A stretch of DNA of 31,267 nucleotides from CBDHDN01 sp965261585 (GCA_965261585.1 CBDHDN010000034.1:1-31267), one strand, 5' to 3'. Positions 1 through 9,677 are shown, numbered from the stretch's first letter. Made by a program: numbers and translations. Notes: a model not told the origin generated them from the letters alone.

Positions 1-246
1 GCTCGGCGGCGTACTCCTCGGGCAGCGCGTCGGGATCGTCGCCAGGATCTGGGCCGCCTTCATCAGCGGGCCCTTGAGGCCACCGAGGGCGGCCTTGAGG
101 TCGGCGGCATGGCGCTCACGGTCCAAATCCATGCCGAGGTAGCGCTTGCCCGCGAGCCGCGCCGCGACGCCGCCGACCGCCGTCCCGACCTTCGCGTAAC
201 GGCCAAGCCGGCCGCGCAGCGACGATCGCTCCTTGTCGTCGCTCAT
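1..246 (-). CDS. ABC1/AarF/UbiB-type atypical kinase, N-terminal part, frameshifted and cut by window edge
   Basis: Reading from the ATG at 246 gives MSDDKERSSLRGRLGRYAKV, then a stretch with GGLKGPLMKAAQILATIP. The last part resembles the N-terminal KxGQ-like signature of the ABC1 (AarF/UbiB) family, atypical kinases linked to ubiquinone synthesis or lipid biology. After ATIP the frame is lost: near 31-35 one base appears to be missing, because the next frame reads DALPEEYAAE, the usual continuation. The gene starts 25 bases after the real end of the oligoendopeptidase F gene, and I recall this pairing from other alphaproteobacteria. The kinase core lies outside the window. Family assignment is fairly sure from the motif; the substrate is unknown. 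Confidence 0.7.
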   Translation of the reverse strand, partial: MSDDKERSSLRGRLGRYAKVGTAVGGVAARLAGKRYLGMDLDRERHAADLKAALGGLKGPLMKAAQILATIPTRCPRSTPPS

Positions 247-271
247 CGGAGGACGCGATGAGGGTGTGTCA

Positions 272-2079
272 CTACTCCAGGGCCTCGAGCTCGTCGATGA
301 AGCCGCGGATCACGCCAGGCCCTTGTCCCAGAAGGCCGGGTCCGAGGCGTCGAGCCCGAACGGCGCCAGTAGCTCCTGGTGCCGCAGCGTGCCGCCGGCC
401 CGCAGCATGGCCAGGTACTTCTCCGCGAAGCCCTCATGGGCGTTCTGGTAGACGGCATAGAGCGAGTTCACGAGGCAGTCGCCGAAGGCGTAGGCGTAGA
501 CGTAGAACGGCGAGTGAATGAAATGGGGGATGTAGGTCCAGAAGACCCCATAGGCGTCGTCGAACCGGATCGCCGGGCCCAGGCTCTCGCCCTGCACGCC
601 GAGCCACAGCTGGTTGATCTCGTCGGGCAGCAGCTCGCCCTCGCGCCGCTTGTCATGCAGGCGCCGCTCGAACTCATAGAACGCGACCTGGCGCACGACC
701 GTGTTGATCATGTCCTCGACCTTGCCGGCCAGCATGACCCGGCGCTCGCGCGGTGCCGGCGCCTCGTCCAGCAGCTTGCGGAACGTCAGCATCTCGCCGA
801 ACACGCTGGCGGTCTCGGCCAGGGTGAGCGGCGTGTCGGCCATCAAGTGGCCCTGGGCGCCGGCCAGCACTTGATGGACGCCGTGGCCGAGCTCGTGGGC
901 CAGGGTCATGACGTCGCGCACCTGCCCTGGTAGTTGACCAGCAGATAGGGATGGGCGCTGGGCACCGTCGGGTGGGCGAAAGCGCCCGGCGCCTTGCCCG
1001 GCCGCACCGGCGCGTCGATCCAGGCCTGGTCGAAGAAGCGCCGGCCGACCGCCGCCAGCTCCGGCGAGAAGCGGCCGTACGCGTCCAGCACCTTGGTCAC
1101 CGCCTGGTCCCACGGATCATGTGGTCCTCGTCGTCCGGCAGCGGCGCGTTGCGGTCCCAGTAATCGAGCTGGTCCGTGCCGAACCAGCGCGCCTTCAGGC
1201 CATAGTAGCGGTGCGACAGGTCGGGCATGGCGCCGCGCACCGCCGCGACCAGGGCGTCGACGACCTCGTCCTCGACATAGTTGGCGAGGTTGCGGCTCGA
1301 TACCGGCCGGGCGAACGTGCGCCACGTATCCTCGATCTCATTGTCCTTGGCCAACGTATTCGTGATGTGGGCGAACAGCCGCACATTGTCGCCCAGCACC
1401 TGGCCAGGGCTGCGGCGGCATCGCGCCGCACGGCGGGGCCCTTGTCGCTCAGCAGGTGCAATATCTCGGCGCTGGTCAGATCCCGGCCGCGGCAGGGAAA
1501 ACGCAGAGCGGCCATGGACTCGTCGAACAGCCGCACCCAGGCGGCGCGGCCGACGACGTGCTTCTCGTGCAACAGCTTCTCGAGCTCGTCGGACAGCTGA
1601 TGCGGCCGGAAGACCCGGGTATCGCGCAGCCAGGGGCCATAGCGGGCGAGCGCCGGCGCCGCCAGCTTGGCCTCCAGCGCCGCGTCGTCGAGGCGGTTGA
1701 TCTCCAGCGTAAAGAACAGCAGCTGCGTCGAGATCGCCGTCACTTGTTCCTGCATCGCCTGGTAGAAGCGGCCGCGCTCGGGGCTCGTCATGTCGCCGGC
1801 ATGGAGCAGGGAGGCATAGCTCATGACCCGGGACAGCACCTCGTCGATCCGCTCATAGGCCTCGACGGCGGCGGCCAGCGCCGCCCCGTCGAGGCCGGCC
1901 AGCCGGCCCTTGTGGCGCTGCTCGAACGCCCCGGCGTCGCTCCGGGCACTGTCGAGCGCGGCCTTCAGCTCGGGCGAGTCCGGACCGGGATAAAGATCCT
2001 TTAAGTCCCATTCCGGTAGGCTGCCGAGATCTGTGTCGTTCGTCCGGCCGGCGGCTTGTTCGGGGGCTTGTGGCGACAT
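272..2079 (-). pseudogene. pepF: M3-family oligoendopeptidase F, split by four single-base deletions
   Basis: Zinc metallopeptidase of family M3 (oligoendopeptidase F), a cytoplasmic enzyme that degrades short peptides. The reading frame starts at the ATG at 2079 (MSPQAPEQ, preceded by GGGAAGAG) and contains LPEWDLKDLYPGPDSPEL, typical of the family N-terminus. The catalytic motif HELGH lies near 880-895 in VMTLAHELGHGVHQ. The frame jumps near 1399-1404, 1110-1116, 920-927 and 313-318, each needing one extra base. The true C-terminus reads VIRGFIDELEALE, with the stop at 272. With four bases restored the gene has 604 codons, the normal family length. An alternative upstream GTG at 2112 is less likely. 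All shifts are single deletions in GC-rich sequence, so sequencing error is as likely as a real pseudogene. It probably forms an operon with the kinase gene behind it. Confidence 0.85.
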
Positions 2080-2260
2080 CGGCGTGCTCTTCCCAGGCTG
2101 CTTGCAACACAATCACAAATGGGGTCCGATACCAGCGACAGCAACGGGGGACAACCCGGCCCATATCCGAAACGTGCCCCTGGGGCGTGCCGGAGAGGAT
2201 ACGGCTCGGCCAGCCCGGGCCGACTTGGCGGCACGGCGTTGAGGGGGAAACGCGTCGGGA

Positions 2261-4099
2261 GTGACAGACATGGACTACGGTGAGCGCTATGGCGGCTGGC
2301 GCAGCCTGCCGCAGATGTTCTTCGACAAGGCGCAGGCGCTGGGCGACAAGCCGCTGTTCTGGGCCAAGCGCGACGGCGCCTGGCAGGCCCACAGCTGGGC
2401 CAAGGCGCGCGACGATGTCAGCGCTCTCAGCCGCGGCTTGCGGGCGCTCGGTCTGGCGCCCGGCGAGCGCGTCGCGCTGGTCGCCGAGAACCGGCCGGAA
2501 TGGGCGATCGTCGACCTTGCCGTCATGGCGGCGCGTGCCGTCACCGTGCCGGCCTATACGACGAACACGGTCGAGGACCATGTCCACATCCTCTCGAACA
2601 GCGGCGCCCGGTTCGCCATCGTGTCGACGGCGCGGCTCGCCGAGCGCCTGATTCCGGCGGCGGCGCAGGTCGCCGGGGTCGAGGCCGTGATCTGCCTGGA
2701 ACCGACGCCGACCACCGCCGAGGGTACCGCCACGGGCGTGGCGATCAAGACCTGGGACGAGGTCGTGGCGGCCGGCCGGGCCCGGCCCGACGACGTCGCC
2801 GACGTGGTCGCGCCCATTGACCGCGGCGACCTTGCCTGCCTGATCTATACGTCAGGCACCGGCGGCGCGCCCAAGGGGGTGATGCTGAGCCACGGCGCGA
2901 TCCTGTGCAACTGCTTCGGTGCCTTTCACCTGCTCGACGATTCCCAGCTCTGCGACGTGGACAACGACGTGTTCCTGTCGTTCCTGCCGCTGAGCCACTC
3001 CTACGAGCACTCGGCCGGCCTCTATTTCCCGATCTCGATCGGCGCCGAGATCTACTATGCCGAAAACCTCGACAAGCTGGTCGCGAACATGGCCGAGGCG
3101 CGGCCGACGATCATGACCGCCGTGCCGCGGCTCTACGAAGTGATGCACCAGCGCATCGTCAGCGGCGTCGAGCGCCAGGGCGGCCTCAAGGCGAAGCTGT
3201 TCCACAAGGCCGTCGAGCTCGGCCGCCGGCGCTACGAGCACGGCCCTGCGGTCCTCAATCCCATCGAGCGCATGCAGGATAAGCTGGTCGACAAGCTGGT
3301 CCGCACCAAGATTGCCGAGCGTTTCGGCGGCCGCCTCAAGGCCTTCGTGTCCGGCGGCGGGCCGCTCAATGCCGACATCGGCACGTTCTTCCTGGCGCTC
3401 GGCGTGCGCCTGCTGCAGGGCTATGGCCTGACCGAGACGGCGCCGGTGGTCAGCTGCAACCCGCCCAACGCGATCCGCATCCACACGGTCGGGCCGGCGC
3501 TGCCCGGCGTCGACGTGAAGATCGCCGAAGACGGCGAGATCCTGGTCCGCGGCGAGTTGACCATGGACGGCTACTGGGACGATCCCGCCGCCACCTCCGC
3601 CAGCCTCAAGGACGGCTGGGTCCATACCGGCGACATCGGCCGCATCGACGACGACGGCTACATCCAGATCACCGACCGCAAGAAGGACATCATTGTCATG
3701 TCCGGCGGCGACAACGTGGCGCCGCAGCGGATCGAGGGCATGCTGTGCTTCGAGCCGGAGATCGGCCAGGCGATGGTCCACGGCGACGGTCACGCGCACC
3801 TCGTCGCCATCCTGGTCCCGGAAGAGTCGTGGCAGCGCGCGTTCGCCTCGGCGCACGGCAAAGACCCCGAGCTGCTGTTCGACGACACCGAGTTCCACGA
3901 CGCCGTCTCCGCCGCCGTCGACCGGGTCAACGCCAGGCTTTCTCAAATCGAGAAGGTGCGCCGCTTCATCATCGCCGATGCGCCCTTTACGACGGAGAAC
4001 GCCATGCTGACGCCGTCGCTGAAGATCCGGCGGCACATGATCCGCGAGCGCTACGGCCGCGAGCTCGAGGGCCTCTACGCTCGCGGCCAGGCGGCGTAG
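2261..4099 (+). CDS. AMP-dependent long-chain acyl-CoA synthetase (FadD/FACL type)
   Basis: A 612-residue acyl-adenylate-forming ligase that activates a fatty or aryl acid with ATP and CoA. The ATP-binding P-loop reads LIYTSGTGGAPKGVMLSH (about residues 196-213). The A5 motif is GYGLTETAPVVSCNPP (about 388-403). The adenylate and hinge region is DGWVHTGDIGRIDDDGYIQI followed by TDRKKDIIVMSGGDNVAP (about 450-490). Length and motifs fit the long-chain group (COG1022) rather than short-chain Acs. The start could be the GTG at 2261 or the ATG at 2270; the latter has GGGAG eight bases upstream. It is transcribed divergently from pepF, with 181 bases between the two starts. The methyltransferase gene follows after 17 bases, so they may be co-transcribed. 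The chain-length preference cannot be read from sequence. Confidence 0.88.
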   Translation: MTDMDYGERYGGWRSLPQMFFDKAQALGDKPLFWAKRDGAWQAHSWAKARDDVSALSRGLRALGLAPGERVALVAENRPEWAIVDLAVMAARAVTVPAYTTNTVEDHVHILSNSGARFAIVSTARLAERLIPAAAQVAGVEAVICLEPTPTTAEGTATGVAIKTWDEVVAAGRARPDDVADVVAPIDRGDLACLIYTSGTGGAPKGVMLSHGAILCNCFGAFHLLDDSQLCDVDNDVFLSFLPLSHSYEHSAGLYFPISIGAEIYYAENLDKLVANMAEARPTIMTAVPRLYEVMHQRIVSGVERQGGLKAKLFHKAVELGRRRYEHGPAVLNPIERMQDKLVDKLVRTKIAERFGGRLKAFVSGGGPLNADIGTFFLALGVRLLQGYGLTETAPVVSCNPPNAIRIHTVGPALPGVDVKIAEDGEILVRGELTMDGYWDDPAATSASLKDGWVHTGDIGRIDDDGYIQITDRKKDIIVMSGGDNVAPQRIEGMLCFEPEIGQAMVHGDGHAHLVAILVPEESWQRAFASAHGKDPELLFDDTEFHDAVSAAVDRVNARLSQIEKVRRFIIADAPFTTENAMLTPSLKIRRHMIRERYGRELEGLYARGQAA

Positions 4100-4116
4100 C
4101 AAGCCCGAGCGAGCCG

Positions 4117-4788
4117 ATGGTCTTTCCGATCGCGCACCACGACGACCCCGCCCGCTATGCCGAGCCGCTGTACAAGCGGTCGTGGACACAGGATGAAATC
4201 GTCGCGATGTTTCCGGCCGGCGGCATCGACGTTCTGGATGTCGGCGCCGGCGCCAACCCGTTGGCGTGCCGCAGCATCGACCGTCTGGTGACCATCGATT
4301 TCGACCGGCACACCGATCAGTCCCACGTCTGCGACTTTACGCAGCAATGGCCGGTCGAGCGGGCCAGCGTCGACTTCGTCTATGCGAGCCACGTCCTGGA
4401 GCACCTGTATCACCAGGACCGCGATCGCCTGATCATGAACATCCATGACAGCCTGCGGCCGGACGGGCTGTTGTTCGTGCGGGTGCCGCACTGGAGCTCG
4501 ATCCAGGGCACGGGGTGGGAACACTACACGCTGTTCGGGCTGAACGGCCTGACCAGCCTGACCCACGGCCGCAACCCCATGCTGCCCCAGTTCGACATGA
4601 TCAGCGCCGGCACCTTCATGGGCGATGTGGGCCGCTTCCGGGCGCGCCGTTCGGCCTGGCAACGGGCCAGCGAGCGCGTCCTGAACCGGTCGTTCCGGGC
4701 GACCGACGGCGGCCTGTGCTACCTGGTCGGCGGCGTGCCGGAGGTCCAGTTCCTGCTGCGCAAGCCGGCCGCGACGACGGTCCACTGA
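4117..4788 (+). CDS. class I SAM-dependent methyltransferase
   Basis: A 223-residue protein starting MVFPIAHHDDPARY. The SAM-binding motif I is VLDVGAGANPLA (about residues 36-47), followed by the acidic residue in VTIDFD. YASHVLEHLYHQDRDRL and LRPDGLLFVRVPH are the usual post-motif segments of the Methyltransf_11 fold. The substrate is unknown. The start at 4117 is chosen because homology-like sequence begins there and the frame upstream runs inside the acyl-CoA synthetase gene. It lies 17 bases behind the synthetase gene and converges on the epimerase gene, whose stop is at 4825. Confidence 0.78.
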   Translation: MVFPIAHHDDPARYAEPLYKRSWTQDEIVAMFPAGGIDVLDVGAGANPLACRSIDRLVTIDFDRHTDQSHVCDFTQQWPVERASVDFVYASHVLEHLYHQDRDRLIMNIHDSLRPDGLLFVRVPHWSSIQGTGWEHYTLFGLNGLTSLTHGRNPMLPQFDMISAGTFMGDVGRFRARRSAWQRASERVLNRSFRATDGGLCYLVGGVPEVQFLLRKPAATTVH

Positions 4789-4824
4789 ATCAGGCGGGGC
4801 GAAGATCAGAAAACTCGCCCGGAC

Positions 4825-5808
4825 TCAGGCCCCGTGGTATTCGCGGTACCAGGCGACGAAGCGTGGGATGCCCTCGTCGATCGGCGTCTTCGGCACGAAG
4901 CCGAGGTCGCGGCGGCTCGCCTCGATATCGGCGTAGGTCGCCGGCACGTCGCCGGGCTGGATCGGCTGGAAGTCGATTTCGGCCTTCTTGCCGAGGGCGC
5001 TCTCGATCAGGCCGATGAAGCGCATCAGCGGCTCCGAGCGATGATTGCCGAGGTTATAGACGCGGTGTGGCGCCGTGCCGGACGCGCGCGCCGGTGGCCG
5101 GTCCAGCGCGGCGATGACGCCGGCGACGATGTCGTCGACGAACGTGAAGTCGCGTTGCATCTCACCGTTGTTGAACACCGGGATCGGCTCGCCGGCGAGG
5201 ATCTTCGACGTGAAGATGTAGGCCGACATGTCGGGGCGCCCCCACGGCCCGTAGACCGTGAAAAAGCGCAGGCCGGTCGCCGGCACCCCGAAGATGTGGC
5301 TGTAGGCGTGGCTCATCAGCTCGTCCGCCTTCTTGGTCGCGGCATAGAGCGACACCGGCCGGTCGACCGGATCGTCGACCGAGAACGGCAGCTTCGTGTT
5401 GCCGCCATAGACCGACGATGAACTGGCATAGACCAGGTGCTTGCAGCGGTCGCCGAGATGGCGCGCCAGCTCCAGCATGTTGAAGTGGCCGATCAGGTTG
5501 GCCTCGATATAGGCCGCCGGGTTGATCAGGGAGTAGCGGACCCCCGCTTGAGCGGCCAAGTGCACGATGCGGTCGATCTCCGGATGCTCGCCGACGATGC
5601 GTTCCAGCGTCCCGCGGTCGGCAATGTCGCCGCGCACGAACGTGAAGCCGGCGCGACCCGTCAGCCGGGCCAGCCGGGCCTCCTTCAGGCGCACGTCGTA
5701 ATAGTCGTTGACGTTGTCGAGGCCGACGACGCGTTCGCCGCGCGCCAGCAGGGCCTCGCTCAAATGCATGCCGATGAACCCGGCAGCGCCTGTCAACAGG
5801 ATTGTCAA
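4825..5808 (-). CDS. NAD-dependent epimerase, UDP-glucuronate 4-epimerase-like
   Basis: A 327-residue extended short-chain dehydrogenase/reductase. The NAD-binding GAAGFIG is at residues 7-13. GLDNVNDYYDVRLKEARL (about 29-46) is characteristic of UDP-glucuronate 4-epimerases, which make UDP-galacturonate for surface polysaccharides. The catalytic YxxxK is Y155 and K159 in SLYAATKKADELM, with the active-site serine region HLVYASSSSVYG near 124-135. The start is a TTG at 5808 with GGAGAGG a few bases upstream. It stands alone, convergent with the methyltransferase gene. Related UDP-sugar epimerases share most motifs, so the exact sugar is inferred. Confidence 0.85.
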   Translation of the reverse strand: MTILLTGAAGFIGMHLSEALLARGERVVGLDNVNDYYDVRLKEARLARLTGRAGFTFVRGDIADRGTLERIVGEHPEIDRIVHLAAQAGVRYSLINPAAYIEANLIGHFNMLELARHLGDRCKHLVYASSSSVYGGNTKLPFSVDDPVDRPVSLYAATKKADELMSHAYSHIFGVPATGLRFFTVYGPWGRPDMSAYIFTSKILAGEPIPVFNNGEMQRDFTFVDDIVAGVIAALDRPPARASGTAPHRVYNLGNHRSEPLMRFIGLIESALGKKAEIDFQPIQPGDVPATYADIEASRRDLGFVPKTPIDEGIPRFVAWYREYHGA

Positions 5809-6080
5809 AACGCACCTCTCCGGCCGTTCGTGATCGCGGCCCGCCTGGCGACCGCCCCTGCCCGCCTTCGCGCCGGCGGCTTAGCACAACGGCGTCAGCC
5901 TGCCCACCCAGGACGGCGCCGCGGCAGGACGCCCCCGGGGGGCGAGCCTAGCCGGCCAAGCGTGTGCGCGGCGTTAACCGCGTGCCATGCCACAAGCCCA
6001 GTGGTTCGATGCCCGATGGACGGGGGCCGTCCGGCCGCCGAACCAAACCACCAGCCTATTGATTCCGTGGGCTGATTTCA

Positions 6081-6107
6081 CCGGACGCTCGGTTCCCAAG
6101 CGTCCGG
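6081..6107. promoter_or_regulatory. 9-bp stem hairpin upstream of the oxidoreductase gene
   Basis: CCGGACGCT (6081-6089) and AGCGTCCGG (6099-6107) are perfectly complementary around a 9-base loop. It sits about 85 bases before the oxidoreductase start, in the 5' region or promoter. Its role is unknown; there is no T run to make it an intrinsic terminator. Confidence 0.4.
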
Positions 6108-6113
6108 ACCAGA

Positions 6114-6130
6114 CCACGTGGCCCACGTGG
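6114..6130. promoter_or_regulatory. tandem CCACGTGG palindromes
   Basis: Two CCACGTGG octamers at 6114-6121 and 6123-6130 are separated by one base, about 62 bases before the oxidoreductase ATG. Each is self-complementary, so this could be a tandem operator. No regulator is assigned. Confidence 0.3.
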
Positions 6131-6191
6131 ACTATCGGACCACCGCCGCCTATGGTCCTATGCGGGGACGGGACGTGCTCAGGAGGCGTCG

Positions 6192-9100
6192 ATGGCGCTT
6201 GCCGCGGTCACCTTGGACGATAAGTACGGCCTGGACGAGGGTCGGATCTTCTTGACCGGCATCCAGGCACTGGTGCGCTTGCCGATGGTCCAGCGGCGGC
6301 GCGACGTCGCGGCCGGCCTGAACACAGGCTGCTTCGTTTCCGGCTATCGCGGCTCGCCGCTGGGCGGCCTGGACATGCAGTTCATGCGGGCCCGCCAGTT
6401 CCTCGAGCGCCACCACATCACGATCCAACCCGCGGTCAACGAGGACCTCGGCGCCACCGCCGTGTGGGGCAGCCAGCAGGTCGGCCTGACCGCGGGCGCC
6501 CGCTATGACGGCGTGTTCGCCCTGTGGTACGGCAAGGGCCCCGGGGTCGACCGCTCCGGCGACGTCCTGAAGCACGGCAACCTGGCCGGTACGGCGCCGC
6601 ACGGCGGCGTCCTCGCGCTCGCCGGTGACGACCACACCTGTAAGTCGTCGACGACGGCGCACCAGTCGGAATACGCGCTCATGGACGCCTCGATCCCGGT
6701 GCTCAACCCGTCGGGCGTCCAGGAGGTGCTGGACTACGGCCTCGTCGGACTGGCCATGTCGCGCTACTCCGGCTGCTGGATCGCCCTGAAGACGATCGCC
6801 GAGACGGTCGACAGCGCGGCCTCGATCCCGGTCGATCCGGCTCAGCCCGGTGTCCTCGTGCCGGACGATTTCGAGATGCCGCCGGGCGGCCTCAACATCC
6901 GCTGGCCCGACACGCCGCTCGAACAGGAGGAGCGCCTGCACCGCTACAAGCTGTACGCGGCGCTCGCCTTCGCCGGCGCGAACCGGCTCGATACGAAGGT
7001 CATCGACGGCCCGCGGCGCCGCTTCGGCATCATCACCGCCGGCAAGTCATACCTGGATGTGCGCCAGGCGCTGGAGGATCTGGGTATCGACGACGCAGCG
7101 GCCGCGGCGCTCGGCCTCAGCGTCTACAAGGTCGCCATGACCTGGCCGCTTGAGCGCGAGGGCATCCGGCGCTTCGCCGAGGGCCTGGAGGAGGTCCTGG
7201 TCGTCGAGGAGAAGCGCGCGGTCATCGAGAACCAGGTCAAGGAGCAGCTCTACAACTGGCGTGCCGAGACGCGGCCCCAGGTGCTCGGCAAGTTCGACGA
7301 CGCTGGCAACTGGATCCTGCCGTCGATCGGCGAGCTGACGCCGGCCCGGATCGCCCGCGCCATCGCCGACCGCATCGCCCGCTTCCACACCTCGCCCGAC
7401 ATTCAGGCCAGTATTCAAGAGCGGCTGCGCTTCCTGGAACAGAAGGAGGCGGCGCTCGAAGGGCGGCCGACGAGCCTGACGCGAATCCCCTATTTCTGCT
7501 CGGGCTGTCCGCACAACATTTCGACGATCGTGCCCGAGGGCAGCCGCGCTCTGGCCGGCATCGGCTGCCACTACATGGCGATCTGGATGGACCGTAACAC
7601 CGACACCTTCAGCCAAATGGGCGGCGAGGGCGTGCCGTGGGTCGGCCAGGCGCCGTTCACCGACGAGGAGCACGTCTTCGTCAACCTCGGCGACGGGACC
7701 TATTTCCACTCCGGCAGCCTGGCGATCCGCCAGGCGATCGCGGCCGAGGTCAACATCACATACAAGATCCTCTACAACGACGCCGTGGCGATGACCGGCG
7801 GTCAGCCCGTCGATGGCCAATTGACGGTGCCGCAGGTTACCCGACAGCTGGCCGCCGAGGGCGTCGCCAAGATCATCGTCGTCAGCGACCAGCCCGATGC
7901 CTATCCCGTCGGCACGGCATTCGCCGCCGGCACGACGGTGCATCACCGCGACGCCTTGGACCAGTTGCAGCGCGAGCTGCGCGCGTGGCCCGGCGTCTCG
8001 GCGCTGATCTACGACCAGACCTGCGCCGCCGAAAAGCGCCGCCGCCGCAAGCGCGGCGTCTACCCGGACCCGCCCAAGCGCGTGTTCATCAACGAGGCCG
8101 TGTGCGAGGGCTGCGGCGACTGCTCGGTCCAATCGAACTGCCTGTCCGTCGTGCCGGTGGAGACCGAGTTCGGCCGCAAGCGGGCGATCGACCAATCGAC
8201 CTGCAACAAGGACTATTCCTGCGTCAACGGCTTCTGCCCCAGCTTCGTCACCGTGCATGGCGGTGGCTTGCGCAAGCCCGAGACGGCTACGCATGCCGAC
8301 ACATTCGATGGCCCGCTGCCCAAACCGGCGGTGCCGGCCCTCGACGGGCCCTACGGCATCCTGGTCACCGGCATCGGCGGCACCGGCGTCGTCACGATCG
8401 GCGCGCTGTTGGGCATGGCCGCGCACCTCGAAGGCAAGGGCGCCACGGTGCTCGACATGACCGGGCTCGCCCAAAAGGGCGGCGCGGTGGTCAGCCACGT
8501 CCGCATCGCGCCGACGCCGGCCGACATCCATGCCGTGCGCATCGCCGCCGGCGGCGCCAACCTGATGCTCGGCTGCGACATGGTCGTCGCCGCCGGATTC
8601 GAGGCGCTGGCCAAGATGCAGGCCGGCACGACGCGCGCCGTCATCAATACGCACAAGACCCAGACCGGCGACTTCACGCGCGACCCCGATGCGGTCTTCC
8701 CCGACGCCGAGATGCGGGGCGCCATCGCCCAGGCCGTCGGCGGCGGCGCCGATTTCGTCGAGGCGACGCGGCTGGCGACGGCACTGTTGGGCGACGCCAT
8801 GGGCACGAACCTGTTCGTGCTGGGCTATGCCTGGCAGCAGGGCCTGGTGCCGCTGTCGCTGGCGGCGCTGGAGCGGGCGATCGAGCTCAACGGTGTCGCC
8901 GTCGAGATGAACAGGCAGGCCCTCGTGTGGGGCCGCCGCGCCGCCCACGACCGGGCGCGCATCGAGGCGATCGCCGCGCCGACGACGCCTCTGGCCCTCC
9001 AGGCGCCGGACATCGCGACGACGCTCGATGACATCGTCGACCGCTGCATCGCCCATCTGCAGGCCTACCAGAACAACGCCCTGGCGCGCCGCTACAAGGA

Positions 9101-9677
9101 CTTCGTGGTCGAGGTGCAGCAGTCCGAGGCCGTCCGGGCGGAGGGCCACACCGGCCTCGCCGAGGCCGTTGCGCGCTACTACGCCAAACTGCTGGCCTAC
9201 AAGGACGAGTACGAAGTCGCCCGGCTCTACGCCGACGGCGCGTTCATGGCCAAGTTGCGCGACCAGTTCGCCGGCGACTTCAAGCTGCGCTTCCATCTGG
9301 CGCCGCCCCTGCTGGCCAGGCGCGATGCGACGACCGGCCATCTGATCAAGCGTGCCTACGGATCGTGGGTGTTCGTGGCCTACCGGGTGCTGGCGCGGCT
9401 GAAGTTCCTGCGCGGCGGGCCGTTCGACCCGTTCGGCCGCACCGCCGAACGGCGCCAGGAGCGCCGGCTGATCGCCGACTACGAGGCGACGGTGCGCGCA
9501 TTGACGGCGAACCTGACGGTGCGGAACCATGCGCTCGCCGTCGAGATCGCGTCGCTGCCGGAGCACATCCGCGGCTTCGGCCACGTCAAGGAGGCCCACC
9601 TGGCCAAGGCCAAGGCCCGCGAGGCGGCGCTGATGGCCGCGTTCCACGCGCCCGCACCGGCGGCCGCGGCGGAGTAG
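6192..9677 (+). CDS. indolepyruvate ferredoxin oxidoreductase, fused alpha/beta type
   Basis: A 1161-residue fused enzyme that oxidatively decarboxylates aryl-2-oxo acids to aryl-acetyl-CoA. The N-terminal third has the pyrimidine-binding part (TGCFVSGYRGSPLGGLD at about 45). CSGCPHN is near 436 and the TPP-binding GDGTYFHSG near 500. An iron-sulfur region follows at 633-690, with CEGCGDCSVQSNC and then CNKDYSCVNGFCP. The C-terminal oxidoreductase gamma-type domain begins at ILVTGIGGTGVVTIG near 721-735. The length matches the single-chain proteobacterial form rather than the separate IorA and IorB of archaea. The start has an AGGAG site about 7 bases upstream. It is a single-gene unit, convergent with fur. 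Substrate preference among aryl-pyruvates or branched 2-oxo acids is inferred from the family. Confidence 0.9.
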   Translation: MALAAVTLDDKYGLDEGRIFLTGIQALVRLPMVQRRRDVAAGLNTGCFVSGYRGSPLGGLDMQFMRARQFLERHHITIQPAVNEDLGATAVWGSQQVGLTAGARYDGVFALWYGKGPGVDRSGDVLKHGNLAGTAPHGGVLALAGDDHTCKSSTTAHQSEYALMDASIPVLNPSGVQEVLDYGLVGLAMSRYSGCWIALKTIAETVDSAASIPVDPAQPGVLVPDDFEMPPGGLNIRWPDTPLEQEERLHRYKLYAALAFAGANRLDTKVIDGPRRRFGIITAGKSYLDVRQALEDLGIDDAAAAALGLSVYKVAMTWPLEREGIRRFAEGLEEVLVVEEKRAVIENQVKEQLYNWRAETRPQVLGKFDDAGNWILPSIGELTPARIARAIADRIARFHTSPDIQASIQERLRFLEQKEAALEGRPTSLTRIPYFCSGCPHNISTIVPEGSRALAGIGCHYMAIWMDRNTDTFSQMGGEGVPWVGQAPFTDEEHVFVNLGDGTYFHSGSLAIRQAIAAEVNITYKILYNDAVAMTGGQPVDGQLTVPQVTRQLAAEGVAKIIVVSDQPDAYPVGTAFAAGTTVHHRDALDQLQRELRAWPGVSALIYDQTCAAEKRRRRKRGVYPDPPKRVFINEAVCEGCGDCSVQSNCLSVVPVETEFGRKRAIDQSTCNKDYSCVNGFCPSFVTVHGGGLRKPETATHADTFDGPLPKPAVPALDGPYGILVTGIGGTGVVTIGALLGMAAHLEGKGATVLDMTGLAQKGGAVVSHVRIAPTPADIHAVRIAAGGANLMLGCDMVVAAGFEALAKMQAGTTRAVINTHKTQTGDFTRDPDAVFPDAEMRGAIAQAVGGGADFVEATRLATALLGDAMGTNLFVLGYAWQQGLVPLSLAALERAIELNGVAVEMNRQALVWGRRAAHDRARIEAIAAPTTPLALQAPDIATTLDDIVDRCIAHLQAYQNNALARRYKDFVVEVQQSEAVRAEGHTGLAEAVARYYAKLLAYKDEYEVARLYADGAFMAKLRDQFAGDFKLRFHLAPPLLARRDATTGHLIKRAYGSWVFVAYRVLARLKFLRGGPFDPFGRTAERRQERRLIADYEATVRALTANLTVRNHALAVEIASLPEHIRGFGHVKEAHLAKAKAREAALMAAFHAPAPAAAAE

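Larger units (their letters stand above)
5809..6191. other. 383-base intergenic region between epimerase and oxidoreductase genes
   Basis: Divergent promoter region for the epimerase (minus) and the oxidoreductase (plus). No convincing gene is seen. It contains a hairpin at 6081-6107, two CCACGTGG palindromes at 6114-6121 and 6123-6130, and an AGGAG ribosome-binding site about 7 bases before the ATG at 6192. A 78-codon frame at 5987-6223 runs into the oxidoreductase gene and has no recognisable features. Confidence 0.6.

Noticed and set aside
272..2079. Programmed frameshifting to explain the split oligoendopeptidase gene.
   Set aside because: Four separate shifts without slippery sites or conserved structures are not a known mechanism; deletions or sequencing error are simpler.
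2852..4189. A 445-codon minus-strand frame opposite the acyl-CoA synthetase.
   Set aside because: No recognisable motif and a composition typical of an antisense shadow.
5987..6223. A 78-codon frame overlapping the oxidoreductase start.
   Set aside because: No ribosome-binding site or motif, and it overlaps a well-supported start in another frame.
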